64,000 nucleotides of DNA from Saccharopolyspora thermophila (GCF_014646075.1 NZ_BMMT01000007.1:62001-126000); one strand, 5' to 3'; positions 43,434 to 52,298 are shown, counted from the first letter of the stretch. Program-made: numbers and translations. The notes: a model not told the origin generated them from the letters alone.

Positions 43434-44912
43434 TTGTCACCGTCCAAAGTGTCCGCCGCACTGGCCCGACATCGGTTGGGCGTGCTGTCCATTGTGTTCT
43501 TCACGGTCGCCGCGGCCGCCCCGGAAACGGTGGTGGGCGGCGGCGCGGTCAGCGGGTTCGCGGTGTCCGGAGTGACCGGAATCCCGCTGGGCTACCTGGC
43601 GATCGCGCTGGTGCTGGGCACGTTCGCGATCGGCTACGTGACGATGTCACAGCACGTGGCCAACGCCGGTGCGTTCTACGCCTACGTCGCCAAGGGGCTG
43701 GGCCGGGTGACCGGCACGGCCGCCGGCGGTGTCGCGCTGGTGTCCTACCTGATGATCCTGGCCAGCCTGGTCGGCGGCTTCGGCGTCGGAGCGGCGGACT
43801 TCGTGCGCCAGGTCAGCGGCGCGCAGGTGCCGTGGTGGCTGCCCGCCGCCGTCGGGTTGGCCGTGGTCGCGCTGCTGGGCGTGCTGCGTATCGACGTCAA
43901 CGGGCGCGTGCTGGGCGTGCTGCTGCTGGCCGAGGTGGCGATCATCCTGATCTTCGACGTGGCGTTCGTGTCCGCGCCCGCTCCGACCGGGGTCGTGCTC
44001 GACACGCTGAACCCGGTGCAGCTGATGACCGGCGCGGCCGGAGTGATCCTGGTGATCGCCTTCACCGGTTTCATCGGGTTCGAGAACTCCACCGTGTTGG
44101 CCGAGGAGGCGAAGAACCCCCGCACGGTGATCTACGCGACCTACACCTCGCTGGCCGTCATCGGCGGGCTGTACTCGCTGTCAACCTGGGCGATGACGGT
44201 GGCAACCGGGCCTGGCGAGATCGTGGCGCAGGCCGACGAGCACTCCACCGAGCTGCTGTTCGTGCTCGCCGCGCAGCGGCTGCCGAGCGCCCTGGTGACC
44301 GTCGGTTCGGCGCTGTATGTGACGAGCCTGTTCGCCGCGACGTTGTCGTTCCACCACGTCTGTGCCCGCTACTTCTTCGCCCTCGGCCGCGAGGGCGTCG
44401 GGTTCGCCTGGTGGGGGTCCACGAGCGCGCGCACCGCGGCTCCGGCCGCCGGGTCGCTGACCACCACGGCGATCACCACCGCGGTGGTGGTTCTGGTCGC
44501 GGTGACCGGGATCGACCCGATCACCTACCTGTTCTTCTGGGGTGCCTCGGTGGGGGCGCTCGGGGTGCTCGTGCTGGTGCTGCTGACGTCCCTGGCCGTG
44601 GTGGGCTACTTCCTGCGCGTCCGCGACCACGGGCACAGCCGGTGGCGCACCACCGTGGCACCGGCTGTGGCGGCCGCGGTGCTGGCGGTGGTGCTGGTGC
44701 TGACGGTGTCGTCGTTCGGGACCGTGCTCGGGGTCGCCGAGGGCGACCCGGCGGCGTGGGCGCTGCCGATGGGCTTCCTGGTCGTGTTCCTGCTCGGCGC
44801 GGGGTGGGGCGCGGTGCTCCGACGGGCCCGGCCGGAGGCGTACGCGCGGATCGGCATGGGGCCACGGGCCACCACGGTGCAGTTGCCGAAGGAGACCGCT
44901 GATGTCCACTGA
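43434..44912 (+). CDS. APC-superfamily amino acid permease
   Basis: A 492-aa membrane protein with about 12-13 helices. The first helix VFFTVAAAAPETVVGGGAVSGFAVSG and AIGYVTMSQHVANAGAFYAYVAKGLG match the amino acid/polyamine/organocation superfamily, as does the FTGFIGFENSTVLAEEAKNPRTVI motif. TTG start at 43434 behind GAGGAGG. The substrate is not predictable. The gene overlaps the acetyltransferase gene by 11 nt, so it sits in the middle of a three-gene operon. Confidence 0.9.
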   Translation: MSPSKVSAALARHRLGVLSIVFFTVAAAAPETVVGGGAVSGFAVSGVTGIPLGYLAIALVLGTFAIGYVTMSQHVANAGAFYAYVAKGLGRVTGTAAGGVALVSYLMILASLVGGFGVGAADFVRQVSGAQVPWWLPAAVGLAVVALLGVLRIDVNGRVLGVLLLAEVAIILIFDVAFVSAPAPTGVVLDTLNPVQLMTGAAGVILVIAFTGFIGFENSTVLAEEAKNPRTVIYATYTSLAVIGGLYSLSTWAMTVATGPGEIVAQADEHSTELLFVLAAQRLPSALVTVGSALYVTSLFAATLSFHHVCARYFFALGREGVGFAWWGSTSARTAAPAAGSLTTTAITTAVVVLVAVTGIDPITYLFFWGASVGALGVLVLVLLTSLAVVGYFLRVRDHGHSRWRTTVAPAVAAAVLAVVLVLTVSSFGTVLGVAEGDPAAWALPMGFLVVFLLGAGWGAVLRRARPEAYARIGMGPRATTVQLPKETADVH

Positions 44913-45480
44913 GGACGGAATGGATCCGCGGGCGCGTACGCTGGTGCGCGCCTTCGGCGACGACGCCTTCGCCCGCTGGCTGCTGCCGGACCGCGAGCAC
45001 CGGCACCGCGTGTACCGGGAGTGGTTCACCATGGTGCTGGCCCACACCGAGCGGGTCGGCGACGTGATCAGCACGCCGGACGCCCAGGCGGTGCAGGTGT
45101 GGCTGCCCTGCGAGCGGGAACTGCCGAGCATGCTCGCCGAGGACGACATGCAGCGCCTGCTCGACCTCGCCGGGCCCCGGGCGCAGTGGTTTCGGATTTT
45201 TGGCGAGCTCAGCGCGCGGTGCCACCCGCGCGAACCGCACCAGTACCTGGCGCTGATCGGCGTCGACCCGGCCGTGCAGGGCACCGGCGTCGGCACCCGG
45301 GCGCTCGGCGAGGTCCTCCGCCGCTGGGACGCTGCGGGAACCGCGGCCTACCTGGAGGCCAGCAGCACCCGCAGCCGCCGCCTCTACCTGCGCCTGGGCT
45401 TCCAGGACCGCGGCGCCCCGATCGAGCTCCCGAACGACGGCCCGGACCTTTATCCGATGTGGCGGCCCCCGCAGGACTGA
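44902..45480 (+). CDS. GNAT-family N-acetyltransferase
   Basis: A 192-aa acetyltransferase. The acetyl-CoA pyrophosphate loop is VDPAVQGTGVGTRALGEVL (about residues 125-143), followed by YLEASSTRSRRLYLRLGFQD. The substrate is unknown; the overlap with the APC permease gene suggests it may acetylate an imported amine or amino acid, which is inference. Confidence 0.88.
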   Translation: MSTEDGMDPRARTLVRAFGDDAFARWLLPDREHRHRVYREWFTMVLAHTERVGDVISTPDAQAVQVWLPCERELPSMLAEDDMQRLLDLAGPRAQWFRIFGELSARCHPREPHQYLALIGVDPAVQGTGVGTRALGEVLRRWDAAGTAAYLEASSTRSRRLYLRLGFQDRGAPIELPNDGPDLYPMWRPPQD

Positions 45481-45503
45481 TCACCGCTCGAACCGGCGCC
45501 GGT

Positions 45504-45549
45504 GGCGATCTCCAGGGAGATCGAACCGTCGATGTCCCTGGAGATCGCC
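45504..45549. terminator. Long hairpin between convergent genes
   Basis: A perfect 15-bp stem (GGCGATCTCCAGGGA and its complement) with a 16-nt loop follows the acetyltransferase gene. ACCGGCGCCGGT (45492-45503), a perfect palindrome, lies just before it. It probably terminates both this operon and the convergent small gene. Confidence 0.8.
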
Positions 45550-45602
45550 CGGTGGGACGCGGTCCGCGCGCAGCCGGTTGCGCCCACCGCTGCCGGCCCG
45601 CG

Positions 45603-45815
45603 CTACGGCTGGGCCCCGACGTAGTCGAACACCCACGTCCCGTCGGCGCCCCGCGTGCTTCGCTCGTAGATGAGCTGCGGCGGCACCGCCTGGGCGTTGC
45701 GCACCCGGGCGGGCAGCGTGATGCGCGGGACCGGGTTGCCCGACGCGTCCGCCGACACTGTCACCTCGTGACCGTCCTCCGGCCCACCGCGCAGCTGAAC
45801 CCGGATGTCCGCCAC
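45603..45815 (-). CDS. Small hypothetical protein
   Basis: A 70-aa protein predicted to be mostly beta (MADIRVQLRGGPEDGHEVTVSADASGNPVPRITLP ... WVFDYVGAQP). The GGPEDG-type turn recurs in actinomycete hypothetical proteins, but I cannot assign a function. The ATG at 45815 is preceded by GAGAGGAG, a good ribosome site. Confidence 0.65.
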   Translation of the reverse strand: MADIRVQLRGGPEDGHEVTVSADASGNPVPRITLPARVRNAQAVPPQLIYERSTRGADGTWVFDYVGAQP

Positions 45816-45922
45816 CCGAACTCCTCTCCTCGATCGTTCACGACACCGCTTTCGACCAGGCTTACCGGAATCCGGTTCCCGCTGTCACTGGATCGTGTGG
45901 CCTGGGCGGGGAACGGTGCGGT

Positions 45923-46123
45923 GGAAACGGCAGATGGGATGTCGCACGCACGGTCCGGCTGCGGTTCGAGGCCGGCGCGGTGGCCGCCGGGACGCACGTC
46001 AGCTTCCCGCTGGCCGACGTGGTCCCGCTGCCCGGCGAGGCCGACGAAGAGGTCGACGTCGAGGGCATCTCGCCCAACGGCCCGTACCTGTGCGTGGCCG
46101 GCTCGCACAGCAGCACGGACAGG
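45923..46123 (+). pseudogene. DUF3616-family protein fragment
   Basis: A plus-strand reading frame without a start encodes DVARTVRLRFEAGAVAAG...LADVVPLPGEADEEVDVEGISPNGPYLCVAGSHSS. This parallels a segment of DUF3616 proteins (EADxEVDIEGLxxDGxYLWVxGSHS). Nothing before or after belongs to the family, so it is a relic between the small gene and the flavoprotein gene. Confidence 0.5.
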
Positions 46124-46151
46124 CCGACTCTGAGGAGCACGGACAGGGGTT

Positions 46152-47333
46152 TCAGATCATCTCGGTGATGTTGGGTTCGACGTTGAGCAGCGCCCGGCCG
46201 AACACCTCGGCGTTGCTGGCCGGGTGCGACAGCGCGTGCCGGCTGGCGGTCTGGATGTCGCGCAGCACCGCCTGCAGCGGGTCCGCCTCGGCCAGCGCAC
46301 CGGCACCGTACGCCGAGACCAGCACGTCCACCGCTTCGCGGCACTGCTGGACCGCGTGGCTGGAGTGCATCCGCAGCCGCGCCCGCTCCAGCAGGTCCGG
46401 GTGCGTGCCGGACAGCGCATGCCCCTCCACGACCGCCGCCGCCCGGTCCGCGACCAGCCGCGCGACGTCCAGCTTCATCGACGCCTCGGCCACGGCCAGC
46501 TGGAACCCGGTGGAGTCGCGCTGGCGCTCGTAGCTGGTGAAGGCGATGCCGCGCCTGCCGGACTGCGCGACCACGTGGTCCAGTGCGAGTTCGGCCATGC
46601 CAAGAAACGGCGCGATCAGAAAGGTGGCCAGGGTCGGCACCAGCGCGGTGCGGTACCGCGGGGAGTCGTTGCGGTGGCGCGGGAACTCGCCGCGGGTCGC
46701 GGGTCCGCGGCGCAGCACGCGGTGCTCGGGCACGAACACGTCCTCGCCGACCAGCAGGTTGCTGCCGGTGGCGCGCATGCCGAGGGTGAACCAGGTGTCC
46801 TTGACGCGGAGGTCGGCCATCGGCACCAGTCCGAACGCGGCGCCTCCGGGTTCGTCGCCGGCCTCGGGCAGCACCATGCCCAGCATCGCCCACCCGGCGT
46901 GCAGGCAGCCGGACGCCGGGGCCCAGTTACCGCTGACCAGCCAGCCGCCGTCGGTGCGCCGCGCGGTCGCCTTCGGTGTGAGGACCTGGCAGACGCGGGT
47001 GTCCGGGTCGGTGCCGAAGACCTCTTCCTGGGCCCGGTCGGGGAACAGTCCGGTGAGCCAGTCGCCGCAGGCGAGGATCAGCACCAGCCACCCGGCGGAG
47101 GCGTCGCCCTTGGTGACCTCGGCGGTGGCGTCCATGACGGTGCGCAGGTCGTGTTCCAGACCGCCGAAGCGGCGGGGTACCCAGGCGCGGAACAGACCGG
47201 CCTCGGTGAGCGCGGCGATCGACTCCTCGGGCAGCCTGCGTTCCCGCTCCCCTTCGGCGCGGTTGCGTTCCAGCACCGGTCGCAGCGTCGCCGCCCGGTC
47301 GACGAGATCCCCTCCTGACGCACCGGCCACCAT
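46152..47333 (-). CDS. Acyl-CoA dehydrogenase-like flavoprotein (group D monooxygenase/HsaA type)
   Basis: A 393-aa protein with the acyl-CoA dehydrogenase fold: N-terminal helices (RLPEESIAALTEAGLFRAWVPRRFGGLE), a middle beta-domain (GWLVSGNWAPASGCLHAGW, the FMN/FAD-side motif) and C-terminal helices. WAPASGCxxAxW and the absence of a clear acyl-CoA catalytic Glu resemble two-component flavin monooxygenases (HsaA, HpaB class D) or DszC-like enzymes. The substrate is unknown and no flavin reductase gene is adjacent. ATG at 47333 follows AAGGAG. Confidence 0.8.
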   Translation of the reverse strand: MVAGASGGDLVDRAATLRPVLERNRAEGERERRLPEESIAALTEAGLFRAWVPRRFGGLEHDLRTVMDATAEVTKGDASAGWLVLILACGDWLTGLFPDRAQEEVFGTDPDTRVCQVLTPKATARRTDGGWLVSGNWAPASGCLHAGWAMLGMVLPEAGDEPGGAAFGLVPMADLRVKDTWFTLGMRATGSNLLVGEDVFVPEHRVLRRGPATRGEFPRHRNDSPRYRTALVPTLATFLIAPFLGMAELALDHVVAQSGRRGIAFTSYERQRDSTGFQLAVAEASMKLDVARLVADRAAAVVEGHALSGTHPDLLERARLRMHSSHAVQQCREAVDVLVSAYGAGALAEADPLQAVLRDIQTASRHALSHPASNAEVFGRALLNVEPNITEMI

Positions 47334-47373
47334 GGTCGACTCCTTCGCATCACCGGTTCTGGTGATCAGTGTG

Positions 47374-47407
47374 CCCGGACGGTGATGTTGGACGTCACCC
47401 GGACGGT
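47374..47407. repeat. 10-bp direct repeat upstream of the flavoprotein gene
   Basis: CCCGGACGGT occurs at 47374-47383 and 47398-47407, a 24-bp period. An ATCACC/GGTGAT dyad lies at 47349-47366. Both sit 15-75 nt upstream of the flavoprotein start and may bind its regulator. Confidence 0.35.
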
Positions 47408-47460
47408 CGCGCGTGATCAGCAAGCGGCGTCGCGGCCCGCCCGGGAAGGCGGACCACCGG

Positions 47461-48132
47461 CTACGCGGAACGAGTTTGAAGGCGACTTCCGAGGTCGGCG
47501 GTGACCAGGACATGCAGGGTGCGCGGACCGTGCACGCCCTCCACCCGGTTGAGCTCGATGTCGCTGGTGGCGGACGGGCCGCTGATGAAGGTCATCGGGC
47601 GGTTCGGGTCGAGGCGGCGCAGCGCGGCGGGCACGTCGTCGGCGATCTGGGACTCCTCGACGACGCAGATGTGCACGTCCGGCACCAGCGTCACGGCGCG
47701 ACGCCCCTGGCCCGGACCGTGGTCGAGCACGATCGTGCCGGTCGACGCGATGCCCACCACGGCCGTGGTGATCACCGCGTCAATCTGGTCCAGGCCCGCG
47801 GTGTCGATGCCCTCGCCGTCATCGACCTGCGCGAACTCCGGCCGCAGCGCGTCGTACCACGCCTGTGGTGCTCCGCTGGGGACGAGCACCCGGCGGGCTC
47901 CGACCGCCTTCGCGGCGGCCGCGATCGCCGCGGTCAGCCCGGTCGGCTCGACGCGCTCCACCGTGGCCCGGTAGTCGGCGACCCGCTCGCAGAACAGCCC
48001 CACCAGGTCGGCCGCCGGCCGCGCGATGCGGTAGTCCCGTGGAATGTCCGCCAGCGGGGTCCGCTCGGTCCCGGCCAGCGCCGACCGGACCCGGCCCAGC
48101 ACCGCCTCGCGTGCCGAATGCGCCGTGCTCAT
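47461..48132 (-). CDS. lutC: Lactate utilisation protein LutC (LUD domain)
   Basis: A 223-aa LUD-domain protein, the third subunit of the LutABC L-lactate oxidation complex. VLGRVRSAL near the N-terminus, GARRVLVPSGAP, AVVGIASTGTIVL, LVPDVHICVVEESQI and the C-terminal ISGPSATSDIELNRVEGVHGP are family hallmarks. The ATG at 48132 overlaps the lutB stop by 4 nt. It acts in the cytoplasm with LutA and LutB to convert L-lactate to pyruvate. Confidence 0.94.
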   Translation of the reverse strand: MSTAHSAREAVLGRVRSALAGTERTPLADIPRDYRIARPAADLVGLFCERVADYRATVERVEPTGLTAAIAAAAKAVGARRVLVPSGAPQAWYDALRPEFAQVDDGEGIDTAGLDQIDAVITTAVVGIASTGTIVLDHGPGQGRRAVTLVPDVHICVVEESQIADDVPAALRRLDPNRPMTFISGPSATSDIELNRVEGVHGPRTLHVLVTADLGSRLQTRSA

Positions 48133-49577
48133 CGCGAACTGCCTCCTCGGGTGCGTTGCCACCAGACGCGGAAGGACTCCTCGGCCGGTGCGGGTGCGTC
48201 ACGCGCGTCCGTCCAGCGCGACAGCGGCGGCGGGAGCCGCCGGATGGTGCCGCCGCGGCCCAGGAACCGGCGGCTGAACGACGCGACCCGCTCCGCGGCG
48301 GCCAGCCGCCGCGAGTCGCCGAACACCCACGAGGCCAGGCGCATCACGGCGTCCAGCGGCCGAGACTTCACGTCGTGCTGGTCCACCACCCGGGTCCGCA
48401 GGTGAACCAGCAGGTCCGGGATGTTGATGGCCACCGGGCACACGTCGTAGCAGGCGCCGCACAGCGACGACGCGTAGGGCAGCGCCTTGTCCACTTCGGA
48501 CGTCGTGCCGCGCAGCTGCGGTGTGAGCACCGCGCCGATCGGCCCCGGGTAGACCGAGCCGTAGGCGTGGCCGCCGGTGCGCTCGTAGACCGGGCACACG
48601 TTCAGGCAGGCCGAGCAGCGGATGCAGCGCAATGCCTGCCGCCCCACCTCGTCGGCGAGCGCGTTGGTGCGGCCGTTGTCCAGCAGCACCACGTGCAACG
48701 CCTGCGGGCCGTCCCCGGCGCTCACCCCGGTCCACGTCGAGGTGTAGGGGTTCATCCGCTCCCCGGTGCTGGACCGCGGCAGCAGCTGCAGGAAGACCTC
48801 CAGGTCCTGCCAGCGCGGCACCAGCTTCTCGATCCCCACCACGCTGATCAGCGTCTCCGGCAGGGTCAGGCACATCCGGCCGTTGCCCTCGGACTCCACC
48901 ACGACCAGCGTGCCGGTCTCGGCCACGGCGAAGTTCGCCCCGGACACGGCGACCTTGGCGCGCAGGAACTTCTCTCGCAGGTGCCGCCGCGCCGCCTCGG
49001 CCAGCCGGGCGGGCTCGTCGGTGAGGTCCTCCGGCGCGGGCACCCCCACCGCGCCCATCTCGCGGCGGAAGATCTCGCGGATCTCCGCCCGGTTGCGGTG
49101 GATCGCGGGCACCAGGATATGGCTGGGCGGGTCGTGGCCGAGCTGCACGATCAGCTCGGCGAGATCGGTCTCCCACGCGTCGATCCCGGCCGCCGCCAGC
49201 GCCTCGTTGAGCGCGATCTCCTGGGTGGCCATCGACTTGACCTTGACCACCTCGCGCTCGCCGGTGGCGCGCACCAGGTCCACGACGATCCGGTTGGCTT
49301 CCGCGGCGTCGCGCGCCCAGTGCACGGTGCCGCCCGCAGCCGTGACCGCCGCCTCGAACTGCTCCAGGTAGGTGTCCAGGTTGGACAGCGTGTGCGCCTT
49401 GAGGGCGGCACCGGCCGCGCGCAGCTGCGCCCAGTCGTCGAGTTCGTCGACCACTGTGGCGCGTTTCTGCCGGATGGTGGCGGTGGCGTTGGCCAGGTTG
49501 TGCCGCAGCTGCGAGTTGGCCAGCTCGCGCTTTGCGGCGCGGGGGAAGGCGGGCATGCCCAGGTCGACGACCGTCAC
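48129..49577 (-). CDS. lutB: Lactate utilisation iron-sulfur protein LutB
   Basis: A 482-aa protein. An N-terminal LUD domain is followed by two [4Fe-4S] ferredoxin-like clusters: CIRCSACLNVCP and CGACYDVCP (about residues 310-370). A C-terminal LutB/DUF3390 region ends the protein. GTG start at 49577 overlaps the lutA stop (GTGA). It carries electrons in the LutABC L-lactate dehydrogenase complex. Confidence 0.95.
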   Translation of the reverse strand: MTVVDLGMPAFPRAAKRELANSQLRHNLANATATIRQKRATVVDELDDWAQLRAAGAALKAHTLSNLDTYLEQFEAAVTAAGGTVHWARDAAEANRIVVDLVRATGEREVVKVKSMATQEIALNEALAAAGIDAWETDLAELIVQLGHDPPSHILVPAIHRNRAEIREIFRREMGAVGVPAPEDLTDEPARLAEAARRHLREKFLRAKVAVSGANFAVAETGTLVVVESEGNGRMCLTLPETLISVVGIEKLVPRWQDLEVFLQLLPRSSTGERMNPYTSTWTGVSAGDGPQALHVVLLDNGRTNALADEVGRQALRCIRCSACLNVCPVYERTGGHAYGSVYPGPIGAVLTPQLRGTTSEVDKALPYASSLCGACYDVCPVAINIPDLLVHLRTRVVDQHDVKSRPLDAVMRLASWVFGDSRRLAAAERVASFSRRFLGRGGTIRRLPPPLSRWTDARDAPAPAEESFRVWWQRTRGGSSR

Positions 49578-50308
49578 TGGTCCGCTCCTTCGGTCGAGGC
49601 GAGGATCTCGGCGAGGTGCAGCACCCGGATGCCGGAGCGCTGCCGCGACAGCAGTCCGCCGATGTGCATCAGGCACGAGCTGTCGCCGGCGCACAGCACC
49701 TCGGCGCCGGTTTCTCGGACGTGCCGGGCCTTGTCCGCCCCCATCGCCACCGACACGTCCGGGTTCTTCAACGCGAAGGTGCCGCCGAACCCGCAGCACT
49801 GGTCGGCGGCGGGCAGCTCGACCAGGTCCAGCGCGCGCACCGCGCGCAGCAGCCGCAGCGGTTTGTCGCCGACGCGCAGCAGGCGGGCCGAGTGGCAGGT
49901 GGGGTGGTAGGTGACGCGGTGCGGGAAGTAGGCGCCGACGTCGGTCACGCCCAGCACGTCGACCAGGAACTCCGACAGCTCGTACACCCGCGGCGCGATC
50001 CGCTCGACGGCGCGGGTGAGGCGCCGGTCCCCGTCGGCGACCAGCGCGTGCTGGTGGCGCACCGACGCGACGCAGGATCCGGACGGGGCGACCACGGCGT
50101 CGTAGTCGGCGAACGCATCCACGAAGGTCCGCACCGACGAGACGGCCTGCCGGCGGTAACCGGTGTTGGTGTGCATCTGCCCGCAGCAGGTCTGCGCGAT
50201 GGGGAACTCCACCTCGTGGCCGAGCCGCTCCAGGATCCGCACCGTCGCCTTGGGGGCGGCCGGGAACAGTGCGTCCCCGAGGCAGGTCGCGAACAACGCC
50301 ACCCTCAT
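49574..50308 (-). CDS. lutA: Lactate utilisation protein LutA
   Basis: A 244-aa protein of the heterodisulfide-reductase-subunit-B-like CCG family. Two CCG cysteine clusters (QTCCGQMHTNTG and DQCCGFGGTFALKN), plus ATCLGD and HPTCHSAR, bind an iron-sulfur centre. It is the first gene of lutABC. Start at ATG 50308; GGAGGAG lies upstream, and an ATG at 50338 would add ten unconserved residues. It diverges from the GntR regulator over a palindromic operator. Confidence 0.94.
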   Translation of the reverse strand: MRVALFATCLGDALFPAAPKATVRILERLGHEVEFPIAQTCCGQMHTNTGYRRQAVSSVRTFVDAFADYDAVVAPSGSCVASVRHQHALVADGDRRLTRAVERIAPRVYELSEFLVDVLGVTDVGAYFPHRVTYHPTCHSARLLRVGDKPLRLLRAVRALDLVELPAADQCCGFGGTFALKNPDVSVAMGADKARHVRETGAEVLCAGDSSCLMHIGGLLSRQRSGIRVLHLAEILASTEGADQ

Positions 50309-50378
50309 CTGCGCATCACTCCTCCGCTCGGCGTCCACCGAGATCCTCGCCGGGCCGCGCGCTCGACGCCGAACCAGC

Positions 50379-50410
50379 GTATGTGGACCATACTATGGTC
50401 GGACCATACG
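50379..50410. promoter_or_regulatory. Overlapping palindromes, candidate lut operator
   Basis: Three nested dyads in 32 bp: GTATG-N5-CATAC (50379-50393), GACCATACTATGGTC (50386-50400, perfect) and TGGTCGGACCA (50396-50406, perfect). TGGT...ACCA half-sites are the FadR/LldR signature. The block lies between lutA and the regulator gene, so one site could control both directions. Confidence 0.8.
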
Positions 50411-50457
50411 CGCACCGTACTCTCGTCGGTGACCGGACATGCGAAGGGGTGGGCCGA

Positions 50458-51201
50458 ATGGCGGGGCAGGAGCAGGCCGCGAACTGGCGGCCGGTGGCGC
50501 GCGCCCACACCTACGAACTCGTCATCGACCGCATCGAGGAGCAGATCCTCACCGGCACGCTGCGCGTCGGCGACCGGCTGCCGCCCGAACGCGACCTCGC
50601 GGCCATGCTCGGCGTCAGCCGCTCCGCGGTGCGGGAGGCCCTGCGGGCGTTGCAGGCGCAGGGCGTGCTGCGGATGGCTGTGGGTACCGGCCCCGACTCG
50701 GGCACCACGGTCGCGGCCCTGCCCAGCCAGGCCATGACCCGCCTGCTGCGGCTGCACGTGGCGCTGGCCAACTTCCCGCTGCGTGACGTGGTCGAGGCCC
50801 GCGTGATGCTGGAGCGGGAGAGCGCCCGCAACGCCGCGGTGCGGGCCACCGACCAGGAGCTCGCGGACCTGCACCGGATGGTCGAGGAAATGGCCGCCCC
50901 GGACCTGGACCGCGACCGGTTCAACGAACTGGACATCGCCTTCCACGTGGCGATCGCCGAGGCCGGGGGCAACCGGCTGATCGCCGACATGACGATCGCC
51001 ATCCGCGAGTCGCTGCGCCACCCGCTTTCGCGGGCCTTCCGCGACCTCGGCGAGAAGTGGACCGGCATCGCGGCGGGCCTCCGCGACGACCACCGGGCGA
51101 TCCTGGCAGCGCTGCGCGCCCACGACCCGGACCTCGCCGAACACCGCATGGTCGAGCACATCCGCGGCTTCTACGCCACGATCCCCGCCGTCACGGCCTG
51201 A
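50458..51201 (+). CDS. GntR-family lactate-operon regulator (LldR/LutR-like, FCD)
   Basis: A 247-aa FadR-type regulator. Winged helix: YELVIDRIEEQILTGTLRVGDRLPPERDLAAMLGVSRSAVREALRALQAQGVLRM. The FCD domain has Asp/His metal ligands in ELDIAFHVAIAEAGGN and DDHRAILAALRAHD. Start at ATG 50458 after GAAGGGG. It is divergent from lutABC and probably represses it until L-lactate binds. Confidence 0.92.
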   Translation: MAGQEQAANWRPVARAHTYELVIDRIEEQILTGTLRVGDRLPPERDLAAMLGVSRSAVREALRALQAQGVLRMAVGTGPDSGTTVAALPSQAMTRLLRLHVALANFPLRDVVEARVMLERESARNAAVRATDQELADLHRMVEEMAAPDLDRDRFNELDIAFHVAIAEAGGNRLIADMTIAIRESLRHPLSRAFRDLGEKWTGIAAGLRDDHRAILAALRAHDPDLAEHRMVEHIRGFYATIPAVTA

Positions 51202-51292
51202 ATTGATTGGGCGTGGCCGACGCGGGGTGTGCCAGGGTCATCGACCCGCGCGTACTCGTGTACCGGTTGATCGTCGACGGGCACACGCCAGT

Positions 51293-51472
51293 GCCGAGGC
51301 GTGGGTGCGCGACACGCCTGCGTGGGCCGCCGCGTCGGCCGAGGCGGTCGACGTGTTCGCCCGCGTCAACGCCCGCGTGTGGGAAGAGGCCGCCGCCACT
51401 GACCCGCACCCGTGGAAACAAGTGTCCACCGGAATCGCCACGTCGCTGGAGGACACGCCGAAACCGCGCATG
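51293..51472 (+). other. Unexplained coding-like fragment
   Basis: In the gap between the lut regulator and the IclR gene, a plus-strand frame with no obvious start reads AEAWVRDTPAWAAASAEAVDVFARVNARVWEEAAATDPHPW and continues to LEDTP. Composition and codon bias look protein-coding, and the preceding 80 nt look coding in a different frame, so this may be a frameshifted small gene. The family is not recognised. Confidence 0.3.
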
Positions 51473-51478
51473 CGGAGG

Positions 51479-52285
51479 TCAGCGGGGCAGGGCGCCGGCC
51501 CGGGGGTTCGGCGAGACCGCCAGGTCCGCGCCGATGCGGGCTGCCGTCTCCAGCAGCGGCGGCAGCAGCCTGGTCCGCGCGTCTTCGACGCTGGTGCGGC
51601 TGGCGTGTGAGGAGATGTTCACCGCCGCGACGACCCGGTCCGACCGGTCCCGGATCGGTGCCGCGATCGACCGCAGGCCCGCCTCCAGCTCCTGGTCCAC
51701 CAGCGCCCAGCCCTGCTCACGTACCCGCGCCAGCTCCCGCTTCAGCTCCGCCGGGGTGGTGATGGTGTGCGGGCCCAGGGGTTGCAGCTCCACCTGGGCG
51801 AGGTGCTCATCCAGGTGCTCGTCCGGCAGGTCGGCGAGGATCACCCGGCCCATCGAGGTGGCGTAGGCCGGGAACCGGGTGCCGATGTTGATCGACACCG
51901 TCATGATCCGCGAGGTCGGCACGCGGGCCACGTACACGATGTCGGTCCCGTCGAGCACCGACACCGACGCTGACTCGTGCACCTCGGCCACCAGCCGCTC
52001 CAGGTACGGCTGGGCGATCTCCGGCAGCGAGATGCTGGACAGGTACGCAAAGCCCAGCTCCAGCACCCGCGGGGTGAGCGCGAAGACCCGGCCGTCGGTC
52101 CACACGTACCCCAGGTGAACCAGGGTGTGCAGGAACCGGCGGGCGGCCGCGCGCGACATGTCCGTCGCGCGGGCCACCTCCGACAGCGTCATCTCCGGGT
52201 TGGACTCGTTGAACGCGCGGATCACCAGCAGCCCGCGCGCCAGCGACTGGACGTACCCGCCGCTCGTCTCGGACACGGGCTCCAT
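51479..52285 (-). CDS. IclR-family regulator (PcaR/PobR type)
   Basis: A 268-aa regulator. The N-terminal winged helix (SLARGLLVIRAFNESNPEMTLSEVARATDMSRAAARRFLHTLVHLGYV) is followed by the IclR effector domain (VSINIGTRFPAYATSMGRVILADLP, LEAGLRSIAAPIRDRSDRVVAAVNISSH). The SLxRGLxVIRAF start is typical of the protocatechuate-pathway regulators PcaR/PcaU. Start at ATG 52285 behind CAGGAG. It follows the pca genes on the same strand and probably controls them, possibly through the GAAC repeats upstream of pcaI. Confidence 0.9.
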   Translation of the reverse strand: MEPVSETSGGYVQSLARGLLVIRAFNESNPEMTLSEVARATDMSRAAARRFLHTLVHLGYVWTDGRVFALTPRVLELGFAYLSSISLPEIAQPYLERLVAEVHESASVSVLDGTDIVYVARVPTSRIMTVSINIGTRFPAYATSMGRVILADLPDEHLDEHLAQVELQPLGPHTITTPAELKRELARVREQGWALVDQELEAGLRSIAAPIRDRSDRVVAAVNISSHASRTSVEDARTRLLPPLLETAARIGADLAVSPNPRAGALPR

Positions 52286-52298
52286 GGTCAGCTCCTGG

